A stretch of 64,000 bases of DNA from Nautilus pompilius (taxonomy: Eukaryota > Mollusca > Cephalopoda > Nautilida > Nautilidae), in NCBI GenBank assembly GCA_018389105.1, contig JACATO010001455.1, forward strand, positions 186,001 through 250,000, in the 5' to 3' direction. How positions within the stretch are numbered: the stretch's first letter is position 1; every line of letters begins with the position of its first letter. Positions 1 to 14,534 of this stretch are shown piece by piece. The position numbers and the translations under genes are program-made. Below the pieces are notes generated by a model, which saw nothing but the letters and a program-made list of their open reading frames with translations, ran no database searches and was not told where the DNA came from.

Positions 1-3000
1 TGCCTATAGCCATGGCTAAAAGTTTTCCATCAGCCTAGAATTTGCATAAAAAATGTTATGTTAATGTATTGAGGTGCTAACTGCTTTGTAGTTTTTCACA
101 CAGCTGATGGAGAGGGGATGTGATAGTTTGAAATCTAACATAAATACATAATTTCCAAAAAGACCTTACAAATCATGATGACAATTGGGACTCAGAAGTA
201 TTCAAAAGGAGGCAACATTGTCAAGCCCTGAGCAGAATTTAAAAATGAATTTTGTTCTTCTAGGGTGATGCAAAACTTCTGGACACAACTATATTCCGAT
301 GGGACTTGTACATAGATGTTTATGCAGAATATGTTGAGAAATGTGCACCTTGGACTGCATATGTCCTGTGCTTTCGGGGGACTACCCTTATAAATTTAGG
401 TGATCAGCTATGTTTATCAGATTTTTATTTTAAAAAAATAGCAACTTCAGTATTTATTTTTTTTTATTTCAGACTCTTCATCTTAATATCAAATTTTATT
501 ATAGCACATGCATGCACACACATATCTACTGTGATTCTCAGTGCAAAAGAAGCCAAAGGTTCTTACATAATTAGCTAAGTTGACGAATGGTGGAAGACTG
601 ATTACCCTTGGTAGGGCCCACTGTCCTGCAGTATCCTGTGACTGATGGGCTAAAACTTTTATTTGAATGGTAGCTTACAGTTGTGGAGTCTATCAGAAGC
701 ATCTTCAGTATATTTATAAGTCTCTCTTAATGTTTGTAACTGGGATTTTTATTTCCATAAAAAATTTGATGGGGTCCTAAATAGAGATTTGGTAGGGAAA
801 TGCAGAGGTTTTCCACAGCATTTAGATAACTGTTATAGGAGGCGCTATGTCTGACTATCATCTAAGGGGCACATCAGGGTTTGGTTCTTGGACCTGTGCT
901 GTTTTTTTTTTTTGTTGACATTTTAAAGAAATTTATTTATGTAGATGATTTCAGTATTCTACATTCTAAATATATTATGGAATTCAATGGTGACACTAAA
1001 TGCTACTTAGCACCATGTGTTTTAATCTGTTTAAAATTACTTAATGGACTAATTTAATGTATGGCAAATAAACTTTAATATTTACTTGTGCAGATGAGTT
1101 ACTGTAGAGATGTTGAAATATGTGCTAACAATAGTAAAACACAAAGGATTTAGGACTTGCTACAGATAGCATCTGCTACGTCAAAAGAATGTTCTGAAAG
1201 GCTGTAAGATCTTAGGTATGTTAGTTTACTAGATAAACAGATGTAAAAACCATGTAAACCTTTAAATAGACCATTTTCCAGGTGCACAGCTAAGAGATGG
1301 ATGAAAAGTTCACAGACAATTTAAATGGTGCCTCTAAGAAAGAGGGGAAAAGTGGACTCAGCGCTTGGTAAAAATTGGGGGGAACTTCTAATTTTGTATC
1401 TCATCGTCATTTCCAGATTATTTTGCAGAGATCTGCTCAATTTTACATTTTATCAAAAAATAAATTTAGTTTTGATGGTGATTCTATTGGCCCAGCTAAA
1501 CTACCTACTAACAGGTAAATGACATCTCTCTCATAATCCCCAAGCCTGAAGGATATTTGTGGTGTTTTCTACCCAGATCAACAGAAATGTCTACTTTCTC
1601 AATTCTGGCCAAATTGAAATGGTATTATCTCTGAATTAACACTCTCTCTCTTCAGAATCCACTTTAAATCCTCGTTCCCCAAAATTTTTCTGGCTGCGTT
1701 TGGAGGTTGGTTGGCTCTGTATCAGTTTCGAAAACTTCTACTGCTCTGACATTTTTTTTTCTCTTTTAAGGATATCTTTTTTCAACATTTCTAATCTTTT
1801 GGAGGGTTTAGAGTTAATGTGAATGCTTTCAAAAGACTCATTTTAAATCCTCGAGAAGTGGAAATTAAAAGAAATTAAAAAGGCTGGAATTGTTCACGTA
1901 TTTCCTATTACTCAAATCCCTGAATTAAAATTGCATCGTAAAAAGATTATATATATATATTTATATATAATGTATTTTTTGTAGGATAAAGAGCTTTAAA
2001 TATTTGACAGTTGAAAATTTATGTGCATTTAAAATGCATTTGTTGTTTTCATTGTCTTTCTGAAGGCATCTCTTGTTTTTCTGGGTGATTATCACTCGAG
2101 ACTGAGCATGTCTCCCCAAGGCACAGTTAAAGAGTCAGATCAAATGTTTGATTAGATTTGAGAAGATGGGCTTGCTAAGACAAATCAGCAAGATAAGGAT
2201 GCCCCTGTGCTTCTGAAGGATATATGCAAACTGTGGAAGAATGGATCTGATTTTCTAAATACTAAATTCACACAATTTTCTGCTGGTGTACCTTCATCAG
2301 GATCATGAGAATTTAATTCTGGGCTAAAGCACTAACTTGCCCCACTCATTCAGTGTTTAAGAGAGTTGAGCGCATTTCCACTTGATGATCTGATTTTATT
2401 TTGCCATCACTATATATTCTGTCAGTCTGACTCTATTTTGTTGTTGGCAGCTCGGGTGGGGTGTACCAAATTAATAAATTCAGCATTGAGTCAAACCTAT
2501 TCTGTAGTTTTTCTTGCAGTAGTGGTGGCATCAGAGGTGGTGACTTTGACGTTCCATCTCTTCCAGGAGCTAGTGACCCCTTAAGCCTTGTGGTTCCGTG
2601 CCACGACTTGCCCACACTATAGGATACTTATATATAGCTGTTTTCTTTCCATTTTTCTATGCTGACCTGGTAAAATCAGTTTTTGTCAGAAAGCCATACT
2701 CTTTATTCGAGGTTTTATCTTCCACCTCCCCTTAAAGACTTTTAAGGCAGGAATTCATATTAGTCCTTACAGAGAACATTTTCAGTGCATTCCTCTCTGG
2801 ACATCCTTTGGCAAGATTAAAACATGCCTGCTAATAACCCTAGAACTGTTGGTCCTCTATCGATCCCTGGCAGGAATTGCTTAGCATGGCAGTTGTCAAT
2901 AAACTGATCCCAAAAGCGCAATACCATAGTGTTGGTTGTCAGTACCCCGACTTTGGACAGTACCCTTCCAAATTGGGGTGTTTACCGATATAAAGCTTTT

Positions 3001-6000
3001 ATCCAGATATAATATTTAAACTGTTTAATTATATTGGCAATCTCTTGCTAAACAAAATGGCCTACAATATCAAATAGTCTTTATATTTAAGTTAATCATG
3101 GATCGGGATAACGCGTTAGAAGTCTAAAACGTTTCATTATGTTAAGACATTTTTGCTATTCAAGGGGGGGCAATAAATTGCAGTAGATTATATTGTAGAA
3201 TAGTTTCCATCATCTTATTAATGATAATTGAACTAGCTAATACACCTATTTAATTGGTGATCTTTCCATGCCATCATCATCACCAGGGTGATGGTGGGTT
3301 CTAACATTTTCCTTTACCACATTGGTATCAATGGAACTAACAAATTAACTCCTGTTTTTTGGCAATCTTTTCTTATTTCCATAGAGTTTGGTCTGAAAAT
3401 AACTTTTTTTCCAGTACAATGATATTAATTTTGCAGTGAGAATTCTTTCTTTTTGATCATAAAGTGGTTTAAATTGGTCTTGAATCATTAACCTGTTGGT
3501 TGCAGTTTTGATAAAGGTATCTAAGATGCATAGCTAGCATGTGTTTAAATCCCAGAATATAGATTGGAGCAACTTCAGACAGAAAAGGGGTTTTCCCAAT
3601 GTGGCACATGAATATTTTAAAGCCAAGCACCTATTGAGCAGGGATAACCTATTGCAGAGTTTTCTTGAGTTATACGTTACACAATGAATTACTTTTTAAA
3701 ATATTTTGTTTAGTACTTCGTTAAGCTGTTTATAGTTTAGTTAAAGGGGTTAAGTGGCTTATTTTTGAGAAACTATCACATACATAGTAGGCTGACCAAT
3801 CTAAAAGGGAAAAATAAGCAGATGGCAGCTGCCAAGAAAACTCAGAGAGTGTAGAGTAATTTTAAAATGAACTGGGCGGATGATGATAATCTTTCTTGCA
3901 TAATTTATTTTGAACATTAAACAACTCAAAATTCAATAAACCAAAATAAAGATAAGTAATAAAAGGGTACGCAATCCAAACTTTTAATCGAGATCAGATT
4001 TTTAGTTTTACTGTTAAAAGAGCTTTCAGTCAAACTGGGATAATCACAGATTAGAAAGGGCATGATGCAACTATGGAATATTTAGAACATCTGTGCTAAG
4101 TTGAAAGCTACTACCACTGCATTTAAAGGCTATCATCTTGGTATGTATGATAGATTGGCCTGTTTGTTTTATCATGGCCCCCCTTCTCTCTCTCTCTCTC
4201 TTTTGCCAATACATTTTAATGACTTCTGTTTTTATTTGGCTGTAGGAACCTTTGAGTTGGAGGGACTCTGTGTGCAGTCACAAACAGATAAATCAATAGC
4301 TGTGAAGGGCTCCAAATGGTGGTGACCGTAACCCATTGCATGCATTCTTTATATTTCTCTTTGCATTATGTAGTCACTTCTGATGAAAATCGATAAATCC
4401 CAAGAGAAAAGAAATTTCGTAATAGCTTCCGTTTGATTAAATTGGGAACCCGGATGGATGTGAGAGGGAATAATTATTCCTAATGTAGCAGTTTTCCGAC
4501 CATGTCAGCTATTATCACCATTTAAAAATAGCTCTGTTTCTTGGGATTTGTGTGCCATTGGGCGGGGTCAGGGAGGATTGAGTTAGAAGGGCTTGGTGCC
4601 GGATCTTTCCGGTGGCCCCTGACAGATGTAAGGTGAGGTGTCAGATTATTGGATGTGCTCATCTAGTCTCTAACCATTCTGGGGAAATGCGTCATGCTGT
4701 CAGAGAACGGTGGTTTTGTTGGGTGGTCGGGGGGGGGCATCAAATGTTGCATGAAGGAGACTTTAAAATGTTATTGTTTGCCTGTTTTTCTTTGGTAGGG
4801 GGTTTTTGAAAACAGATTAAATTAAGGGAAGGGGGAGGGAGAGAGGCTTGCCGTGGCAAGTAAATACGCTGGACGTTCAGGGAGTTTTCAGAGACGCAGG
4901 GGGTCCCGGGAGGGAGCGGGACGACGTTGGTGCTTCTGTCTTTTGTGTAAACCTGTTAGTCTTTTAAAGGGAGCTCTCTCTGTTGCCTCCAACAACTCCC
5001 CCCACATGCAAGAGCTTTTATTCCCACACTCAAATTTGTCTGTAGAGTTGATGACTCGCTCTGGTTTGGGGCTGATTTTTATTTTTTTTTTTCTGCTTGA
5101 GCTCTGCCTTCATCTCTCCGTAACTTATTGCTGGTGGCTATAAATCGCAAGAGTACCCATCATCTTTATCACGGCATAACAGGTATGTCATATGCTGGAC
5201 TTCTATTAACTGTGCCTCCGTGTGTTCATCTTTGGAAAGGATAACACTTAATCTGGAGTCAAACTCAACCCCGGAGGGAGGGCACCATTTTCCCATATTT
5301 GGGCTTTAAATGGTGTATCTAAGTTTACATGCCAGATAACATCTCAAGTGCCCATTACCCAGCTATGAGTACATTTGGGAGTTTTGCCTGGGGCCACAGA
5401 CCCGCACCCACTTACCACAGTTGTTATGGAGGAAAATGGAATTCTTGCCTGTACAAATAGGGCAGACACATGTTAGCCAGCAGTGGAAAATGATGAACAT
5501 ATTGAACTAGACTCGCGCCCTAGGTTTGATTTTGGTATAGATTAAGTCCCTCAATATAATATGCCCACATATTCCATTTAAGATATGTGATGAAATCTTG
5601 GATGGTGGGTTTTAGGCCTAAGGATCCAGTCTATCATGGTTACCTATGAAAAGCCACATGGACATCAGGCAAATATACCTCATAATCTTATTTGTATAGA
5701 TAAATCAAGTGAAATGATGATCTGCTAAAGCTATAACTGTCAGTCAGTCAGGCCAGTAGGTGTGTATACAAAGAACAAGAAGCTATGAATACCTGGCCAT
5801 TGATCAGTCTGGCCCCACTACAAAAAAATATCATATATTTTTAAAAGTTTAAAGACATTTTTTTAGAAAGCCCTTTTTCTAGAAGCTGTGAAACAAGTGG
5901 TTTAATTCTGAATTAACGATGAATGTTGAATATTTGGGCTGTTAAAGCAGATTTGAAAATAAAATTCTTTATTAGGGTTTGCTCTTTGACAAACTAGTTT

Positions 6001-9000
6001 CCAACGTGGGTCTCCATATAGAGCGGATTTAAAGTTTGATTTTGTTTCTTTTTAGGGTGAAATCCCTTTAATAATGCACCTTTTTAAAAGAAAATTATTC
6101 CAACCTTTCTGGATGCTGTTCTAATCAGATATTTTTTGTATCCATTAGCTGGTATTTTGTCAGGTAGGACTCTTCTCAGTAGGGGGGGGGGGGGTGGAGA
6201 GACTTCCTTTTGGTATCAGGACGAGTAGATAATTTCTTCACTTAATGGGCGCTAAATAGCATAAAAGTGGAGTTACAAGCTAGCTGACACCTGGTAAAGT
6301 GGTACTGAAGTCCACGTGTGTCTAAGAAATCCTCTGTGGTTTGGTTCCAGTGCTAATTTTGTCATATAAATATAAGAAATAATTTAAGATTTCAGTACTT
6401 AAGAGATTGCCATCTTGTATTTTTGAGGTAAGTAGAATAGGACTTGACATCAAAGTCATGCGTGCTGCTGACCATTGGAGTCTGGCTGGGCAAATGTGGA
6501 GGATACAGGTTGGGAATTTCATTAGGAAGTTTAATTTTACTGAAAAAGAGGTTTTTTGTTTTAAATTAAAGCTTTGTATGACTGGCAAAATGTCTAAGCA
6601 GCTATGACAGATCTGGTATAGGTCATAATCTTATTTAGAAAGACAAACAGACACAACACCAGAAATGCCACTTTCTCCTAATTAGGCAGAACCGTTCTGA
6701 ATTTTATTTCCTCCATTCTGCAACACTGCATGCATTAGTCGCTAGCTGTATCACAAATGGTTAACCACAGGTTAATACATTCAATTTTAGAATTATTTAT
6801 TCTTTTTTACTTGAAATGCTGCCAGATGGCATTGTTTTCAGCGATTGCTTTCAAAACTTCATGAATGGGAAGGGAAGGAAACTAGCTTTACCACTACTTG
6901 ACAGCCTACCCTTTCCATGCAGGTATTAGTATCTACTGTCAACTCCTTTGTTCGTCATTCTCATTTCCTAAAGCTGTCATCTCTCCATCAATAGCAAAAC
7001 AGTCTGAAGATAGAGAAGTAAATGTTTTGACTGATTACCATGAAAATGTGATGTCACTTTCAATTTTAGGATGCATTAGAACGCAAGTCTCTGGAGGTGC
7101 CATTGTACATTATGTTGACTTTGCAATGTTGATTAAAATATATATTTATATGACAAAAGAACTTGCACCTTCTTTGGTAATAGGAGTTTCTACCTGGCTT
7201 AGTCAGCCTCTTCATTCCCATTTCTACTCAGGGAGTGGTACTGGCTAATAATATTTAAAAAAAAACTTTAAACTTTTTAAAAATAAGGGTTAAAGCATTC
7301 ATTTAGAACCCCAAGATACAAATTTCAGGAGGACAGAAACAAAAACAAGACAAAATTAAAATTATTTTTTGTTAATAATAATACAGGTAATTTTACCACA
7401 TTTTGCATTAGCATCACAGTTTGTCGGTTCACCTAGTCATATTTTGCAAAAAAATTGTCTTGGCCAATTCTTTCTGAATGCTTGGTACTGCATTTTTTTT
7501 TTACAGGGATTAACATCTGCAGATAATCCAACATCCATAGCTGGTATACTCAGATTATCGGTCTCTTCTTTTTTTAAGCCTGGGCCCCCTTATCATCCTC
7601 TGATGATGATCTCTTCTCCACCCAGTCAAACAGATTTGTATTCAAACAAATAGTGAGTCAATATCTGGATACTTTTTCCAAAGCAGTTAAAAAAACAAAA
7701 ACAAACAAAACTACGACGTCAGTACAAACGGAAGGCAAAAACTATCCAATGTATTACACGATTGGTATTTTTTTACAAAAATTATTATGTCACAATTTCA
7801 TCGGGAATTTCAAAATGCAAAATCAGTTAAGATTGGAATTTCTCGGTCTTCTACTAAGCAACCAAACCAAACCAAGTGATGTTAAATTGGTTTCAGTGCT
7901 AGAAAGGACATATGTAAAGACCATTGTGACTTACAGGGAAGGGAGAGGTTTCGAAGACTTGTACCTGGTTGCATGGACTTTTAGGATGAATCAGGCAAGA
8001 AGATAAATTTTTTTAATAAACATCAATGGAGAAACAAGAGAGAATACTATTAAATATAAGCATTCTTTGTAAATTGGCGCGTTTTTCTGGCAAATTTAGA
8101 TTTTATTCTTGGACTGGATTTAAAAAGGAAAAAAAAAAAGGTTTTGCGCAGCTCTAGACCGAGTATCATTGATCTGAGTTTTAGCTGGTTGTGGGTTATT
8201 ATTTACCGTGATCTCCCAGATCAGTTTGGGCAGCCTCTTTCACTTACTGAAAGCGATGCTGAGATTGATTTGGCCATAATAACGTTGTAATTGGTTCTAC
8301 AGTTTGAAGGAGCAGCACGAGTATCCTCTAGCAGTTGTATGTCATTTAGATTAGGAGGAATTGCTCACCTTAATAGCATCATCATTTGGAGAGACAAAAA
8401 AAGGGGTTAAGAGAGATTCTTGTGATTGCCTACCGGTAGTTTTTAATAGTACACCTATGAGGTGGTAGGCACCACATTCAGTACTGGTGAAAAAAGACAA
8501 AAATTTAGTACAGTAATTATCAATTATATTGATGGCCAGGCGACAAAGATAAACACGCTCTAATTTTCACTGGTTACTCGGACGCAAGAAGCCGTCATAG
8601 CTTATACACAAGGTTGCTGCCCTTCCCAAAAGAAGAGAGAATACGTTTGCTCGTAATTTATCCCGTTCATTTGCTGACCAGATGTTTTTTGTTTTTTTTT
8701 CAATCTTGAGCCCTGCTGAAATGTTAGCCCCTTTAATATTAAATAGTAGCCGTGGATGGCTGAAGCAGTCTGTTAAAGTACGCGAACCTGTGGAAAGCAC
8801 CAACAGCGGTTTCTAGTTCCTCTGAAGCTAATATTAAAAAAGTATAAAATTTAATTCAATGTTCTTTCTTGGCTTCTAGCGCGAGGACGAGCTGGCTGGT
8901 TTCTCTATTGTTTGTAAATCCACGCTTTAGAATCAATCATCCTGTTCTTTAGCTTAATCTGAAAACTACCCTACCCCCCTCCTGGACATGAATATAAAAA

Positions 9001-9631
9001 GTTCAAAGGGCCAAGATTTTTTCCTTTCTTTTTTGTTTTATAATTTACGTGAAACTTTTTCTTTTTCTCATCATCACTTCAGCTTCTGTTGTTTTTGTTT
9101 TTTTTGTTTTTTTTTTTAAAAAATAGCTTCTTCCCAGTTTGGCAAAGTGCCACCACCTTCCCCCCCATCACCACCAACGCGGTGATCTTGCACGATCGCT
9201 GAGAAGAGAGACATTTCCTAATGGCCAGTTGAGAGTGTTTCTTCATGCATGCTTTGTACTTAGGGCGCTAGTGACGTAACTGCGGGGGGATAGGTATTAG
9301 GAAACCTACATGTTCTCCTCGCGTATTTCCTTTCAGGAAAAAAAAAAGGGAATCGTAAACACGTCAGCTCGGTCACGTTGATTCCTGCAAAAACCGTTCT
9401 GAGGTGTTCTCTCTTGTGACAGGCTGGTGGTGGGCTGGTGCTTCTTGGAGAGCGGCTACCTGCCCAGAACCACTCTCCCAACTGAAGAGGACCAAGAATA
9501 AAGGCATCAGCTGGTAAAGAAGGGGGGGAGATAATTGAAACATGGCCACCACCATGGCAAGCGAAATATGTTAAGCACTTTGCCAGCAAGTAATGTTGTT
9601 TCTAAAAAGAGCATTGAAAACAGAACGTTTT

Positions 9632-9664
9632 CTGTGTGTGGTGTGTGTGTGTGTGTATGTGTAA
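9632..9664. repeat. (TG)n microsatellite
   Basis: Imperfect TG repeat with a GG interruption. Confidence 0.9.
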
Positions 9665-9913
9665 GTTTTAGATTTTCTTAGTGGTATTAGCATTGAAACA
9701 GAAAAGTTATACCTGATTTGGTGTTTTCAAGTTACCTTAATTGGAAAATGAAATAGTACTTTCTTTCTTTTTTTTTTCAATAAGAAAGCCTTATTTGTTA
9801 ACTATTGTCTATTACTGTCATACTGTTTTGAATTTTCTGCTTTTACTACAAAAGATTAGGTTGGTAAGAATTAACTGCTGTCTTCTTTCTTATCTGTAAC
9901 TGTTACAGAATAG

Positions 9914-9950
9914 TAGTATATATATATATATATAGATATATATATATATT
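9914..9950. repeat. (TA)n microsatellite
   Basis: TA repeat with one GA interruption; self-complementary. Confidence 0.95.
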
Positions 9951-12572
9951 CTTAAACGCTTTTTTGTAACCATTACATAATTTTGTAGCAAGCATAAAAT
10001 GACTTTTTTTTTTAAAAAAAACTGGATGTCAGGGTCATTATGTCTTAGATAATTCTTCAGAAGACAAGATTTCAGCTACCAAAAGTTCAGATATGCTAGA
10101 ATTCTTTTGCAGGTTTGGAATTAAAGGGTTAGCATAGATTTGATTAGATGCAGAGATTTGACACCATTAGCATTGGTATTTGAAGTATTTATATTTTTTT
10201 TGTTGATTAATATACGAACTTCAGTTCAGAATGGAAATTGACTGGAAGTTTCAGGTTTGAGGGATTAAACCTAATTTCTGCCCCTTGCGTTGTTTGTGTG
10301 TAAGGGGAATTTGCTGTTACAGGAGCGTTTAGTTGTTCAGGAGAGCTATAGCCAGAGCTTCATAAGATGCGAGGAAGGAATTGTTTCGGTTTCTTCTAAC
10401 AGAATTTCTTCCATTTTGTTCCGACTTGCCTGAGCCCCATTTTTTTTTTTTTTAAACTATTTTCGCTCCATCCCATTTCCTTGTGACCAAGGGAACACTT
10501 TAGCCATGTTGCTGGGACTCTCTCTCTTTTTTTTTTGTTGTTGCTCCTGTTCTTTTTATCTCTTTGTGTTGCGTTTGCAGTTGCTTCCGCATTTGCTTGC
10601 TGAAAGAGTGTTTGCTTTATTAACCTTCACTCGCTGCCTCGGGTTTGCATGCATCGCGGTTCTGGAATTTGCTTCAGATGCTGTCTGGACAGTAGCTTAA
10701 ATTTAGAGGTAGAAAGAAAAAGAGGGGAGAAAAGATTATGAAACTGATAGCCAAATTTCACACAAGAAATGTCGGAGTCACTCACAGAGAGAGAATTTAA
10801 ATCCCCCCCCCACCCCAGATTCAAAGTGGATGTATTATTTATTTGCTGTGGAGTTATGACCCCCCCTTTTTTTTTTTAGATTTTAAAATAACATTATGTC
10901 GTCGTTTGTTTTCCTTTAAAGGATCCTTCTAGATAATTTGGTCTCTTTTTTATTAGTTTGATCTGCTTGTTGAGGGTTCATGTTTTTTTTTGCTAAATAT
11001 TATTTTTTGTATGTTTGTTTTCTTCTGTTATCCCCTTCCCCTCATTCCTCCTCTTCACTTTGGTGAATGCTCACCCTTGGTAACGCACCTTAATTTTTCC
11101 AGCTTTTCTCGATTTACATCTTCGCAAAAAAAAATAAAAAAGATGAGTCTGAGTTGTGTCTTAAAACATTTTTTTTAAAAAAAAAACAGATATCTCGTGA
11201 AGTTCTTATCAAAAACTGCCATAAGGATGTTTTAACCCTTAGGAAACCAACTTGAGAAGTTTACAGCTTCCTTATTTGTGAAGAAAAGTCATCCAAAGCA
11301 CGTATGCATATACTGAAAGTGGGTTATATATACACTGCTTTCTTTGTCTTTTTTTTTTTTTTTTCCTTCGTAAATACGCTTTCTAAAACTATTTCAGGAA
11401 TTAAATTGGTTGAGTGCAGGTGTAGCTTCTCTTGGAAGTTTCCCGTCATCCAGAGATATTGGCTACAATGACACCAAAAAGTGAATTTTTTCTCCTCCTC
11501 TATTAACTCTATCCCAGAATGCATTATTGGAATTTCTTATTTAAAGAAAGAAAGAAAAAAAAAGCCACTTTTCTGAACTACCACTCTTGCCAGGTAATCT
11601 TCATACTTCATTTAGGTATGTTTTTGGGGTTTGGCACATCTGAGTGAATAGCAGATTTCTGGAGATGGAGTCGTTGAGTTTGCTTTTTTTAACTTAAGTA
11701 TTAGGAAAGGAATCGGGCATCGAACAGCTGTTGTATTCTTCAGAGCTACCGAATTACAGCCGTAGGCAATTAAAAAGGAACCAATGAACAGAATATTGAC
11801 AGCCATTTAATAAAATATTGTGTTTAATTATAAAGAATGAAATCAGTTTTGGGATATTAGTTTTTTTTTTGTTTAGCTGTCAGACCTGTCGGATTGAGTT
11901 TATATAATGGGTCCCTTTGAACCCTAGGTATAAGGAACTCTGTCTCATTTTGGGGCTAGAAACTACAATATTTTTTTTTTTGTTTGTATGCAGATGCATT
12001 ATCTAAAACTAGGAGTAGAGGTTTTTTAAATTAAATGAATGAGAACAGCTGGAAAATAAAGATGAATTGAAAGAAAAGTGGTGACACCTTTCGGGAGGAT
12101 GACCCGTTTCTAATCTGAATGCATTCTAGGGAGGGAAACCCGTGTCTGAGTGTATCGATTCGAGCGAACTCTGGCAGTGTTTGGGAGAAAGCAATTGACA
12201 GCGATCCAGAATGTATGACCAAAATCAGTGGAGTTGATGGCAAACCTTTTTTGCTTTGTTTTGAATCTTAATCTTGTGGCAGTCTGTTAGAATAAAACTT
12301 TCTCGAATATTCCGATTCTGCTCCAGGCGAGAGTGCTAAACAGGTAAGCAACACGAAGATAAGAAAGCAAAGTGCTGAGCAGTTTTGATCTCTTTAAGAA
12401 CACTAATGGAGGTGCGTGCCAGATGGACTGACTTTAGGCTATGAGGAGAGAGAAATAAAGCAGTCGTCGCACATCAGATAAACATCAGTTATGTTCTGGA
12501 ATTAAAACTCGAAAACCAGGTTTATATTTCATTGTCTGTATAATTATTTCCTATGTGCTCGTTTTCCTGCTT

Positions 12573-12603
12573 TTGTTGTTGTTGTTGTTGTTGTTGTTGT
12601 TTG
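12573..12603. repeat. (TTG)n microsatellite
   Basis: Run of TTG triplets. It makes the leucine-rich start of a spurious open frame at 12555. Confidence 0.95.
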
Positions 12604-13559
12604 TTACTGACTTAGATCATGTGGATATTAAAGTGTCTGCAGCTGACACTAGATCTGGGCCGGTGCTAGTGGCAGAGAAAAAAAAGAGAAAAACCTTAAA
12701 TGTGAAACCTGAATTTACAAGATTGGCTGGTACGTAGAAAAGGGAGTTTGGCACTGAAAGAATATTTGTAAAATTATCCACATGCACAAGTGGTTGAAGA
12801 AAAGGGCCAGGTCAGGGTTAGGGTTATTATTTAAAAGATTCTGAAGTGCGAAGAATATCGCATTTCAGCTGCCAGGAAAGTCGCTAGAGCGGTAGGGTTA
12901 ATTAATCAGTGTACAGGATGTAAGGCGTGGAAAACCTTAAGAAAAAAATATTTAATAGAAAGAGGAGTTCAGCATATATTCAGTAGAACGTTTCTGGGTG
13001 TAAGTGTTTAGAATATTGAACATTCAGACACCTAAAAGGGGAGTTGGTAGAGGTGTTCAAAGTAAGCAGCGGGGATTGAACCTGGGGAAACAAAGGCACT
13101 TTTTTCAGCCACCTGCCGTCACTAACACCAAGGCTGTTGGCTAATGACTTGTTATTAGAAAACAAGTTTTTAGTGATATAATTGTAAATGAATGAAAATA
13201 AATTGTAGGTAAGAGTTAAAAAAATTTTTTTTTTTAAATGATGTTGATAAATATATATATCCTTTTCTTGGGAACTTTGTGGAACATGATGTGCGCATCT
13301 ACATGTCAAAATATAAATGAGGCATACAGCTTCTTTCTGGCCGTTGGACTTTCCTTTTCATTATATTTTGATCTGAGAATGTACACTTTTAAATCAAACC
13401 TATTGTCTGTCCTAAGGGTTTTTCAGTGATTTAGATGCAAGTTTTGAATTTTGTGGCATCATTTTGTATGTGTAGAAATACCCCATTGAAAGCTCAGGAT
13501 GTGTTCCTGGAGACGAGAGCTTTAAGCGAATCAGCTTTCAACAGGAGATAGATTACACA

Positions 13560-13636
13560 CGCGCGCACACACAGAGAGAGAGAGAGATAGATAGATTGAT
13601 TAACGAATAAACCAGGGTATATATATATATATATAC
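13560..13636. repeat. Compound AC/AG/GATA and TA microsatellites
   Basis: An (AC)n-(AG)n-(GATA)n cluster followed, after about 25 bases, by a (TA)n run, just upstream of the candidate promoter. Confidence 0.9.
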
Positions 13637-13739
13637 ACAAACACTGCAGTATCATTTGTTAATGCTGAAGATACTGTTATTGTGGTAAGCAGCAACCCTC
13701 TTGAGCAGTGACAGCACAGTAAGGCGCGTTCGAGTCTGA

Positions 13740-13860
13740 GCTGAAGCAACCAAGTCCTGATTGGCTCTGAGAGCTCTAATACGCTGCTTAAAATTGGCTC
13801 AGCAAGTGCAAACAAAAATGGCGGATGCATCCAGTTAATTTGACTTTGCAATTTTTTACT
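13740..13860 (+). promoter_or_regulatory. Possible promoter / short first exon of KCC
   Basis: Two ATTGGCTC motifs (13760 and 13793; inverted CCAAT boxes) lie just before AAAAATGGCGG, which resembles a YY1 site and is also a strong start context (A at -3, G at +4). The start at 13818 reads MADAS; splitting at A/GTTAAT (13833) would supply the single base that exon 1 needs (A+GC, Ser). The donor is weak, and a five-residue first exon would make the N-tail shorter than usual. Other first exons may lie outside the window. Confidence 0.25.
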
Positions 13861-14433
13861 TTATAGAATTTAAAAAAAAAAAAAAAGCCAAAGCCAAGAG
13901 CTTAATAGCAACTGAGAGTTTATGGTGGCACAATGTACAGCAACCAAATACATAACTGGAATGCATGGCATAGCAATGATCACAGATTTCTACTTAACTT
14001 TCCAACCTCGCTATCAGCTTTTTCCTGAAGACTTGTTTGTTTTTTCTTTAAATTCATCATTTCTGATTCTTTAATTCTTGCTTATTTAACTTAACCTGGC
14101 CAAACAACAGAAAATCAATTTATTTTTAAATTATGTTTCATCACTTTGTTTCTTCCGAATTTATTTACCAAGTCCATGGATCTCCAACAGCAGCAAGTAT
14201 CTGCTGTTCCTTGGAAAGTGATGACGATGGTTTGTAATCTTGGAGCCTTCGCTTTCGGTAATCGGAGAAATGAGAAACTGTTGGGAGAACTCGTAACTTT
14301 CCCTTTCCAAGTCAAAATATTGATTTTTTCTTCTTTTTTTATTACTGCAGCCTAAAGATGGATAGAGAGAGAAATCGTTTCATCGTCAGATGTATAGAAA
14401 CAACCTTGCAAACTAAAATTAAAATAGACCCGG

Positions 14434-14452
14434 TTCTCTCTCCATCTCTCTC

Positions 14453-14493
<41 letters not shown>

Positions 14494-14534
14494 TCTTTCT
14501 CCCATCTCCCTCCTCCCATCTCTCTCTCTCTCTC
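14434..14534. repeat. (CT)n microsatellite with CATCTCT interruptions
   Basis: About 100 bases of CT repeats broken by CCATCT units, 770 bases upstream of exon 1. Polypurine/polypyrimidine runs of this kind can adopt triplex structure. Confidence 0.95.

Noticed and set aside
4555-5190. GC-richer patch with GGGCGGGG next to ATTGG, a 96-codon frame, TATAAAT at 5139 and an AACAG/GTATGT donor
   Set aside because: It could be a promoter with a non-coding first exon, but the TATA-to-donor distance leaves almost no exon and the frame shows no KCC-like residues. Not enough to call.
7653-8006. 117-codon open frame on the + strand
   Set aside because: No family resemblance, low-complexity lysine/threonine start and AT-driven composition; no supporting splice or promoter context.
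12300-12350. Strong donor-like CAG/GTAAGC at 12345
   Set aside because: No in-frame start and no KCC N-tail residues before it; could be a UTR exon but cannot be supported.
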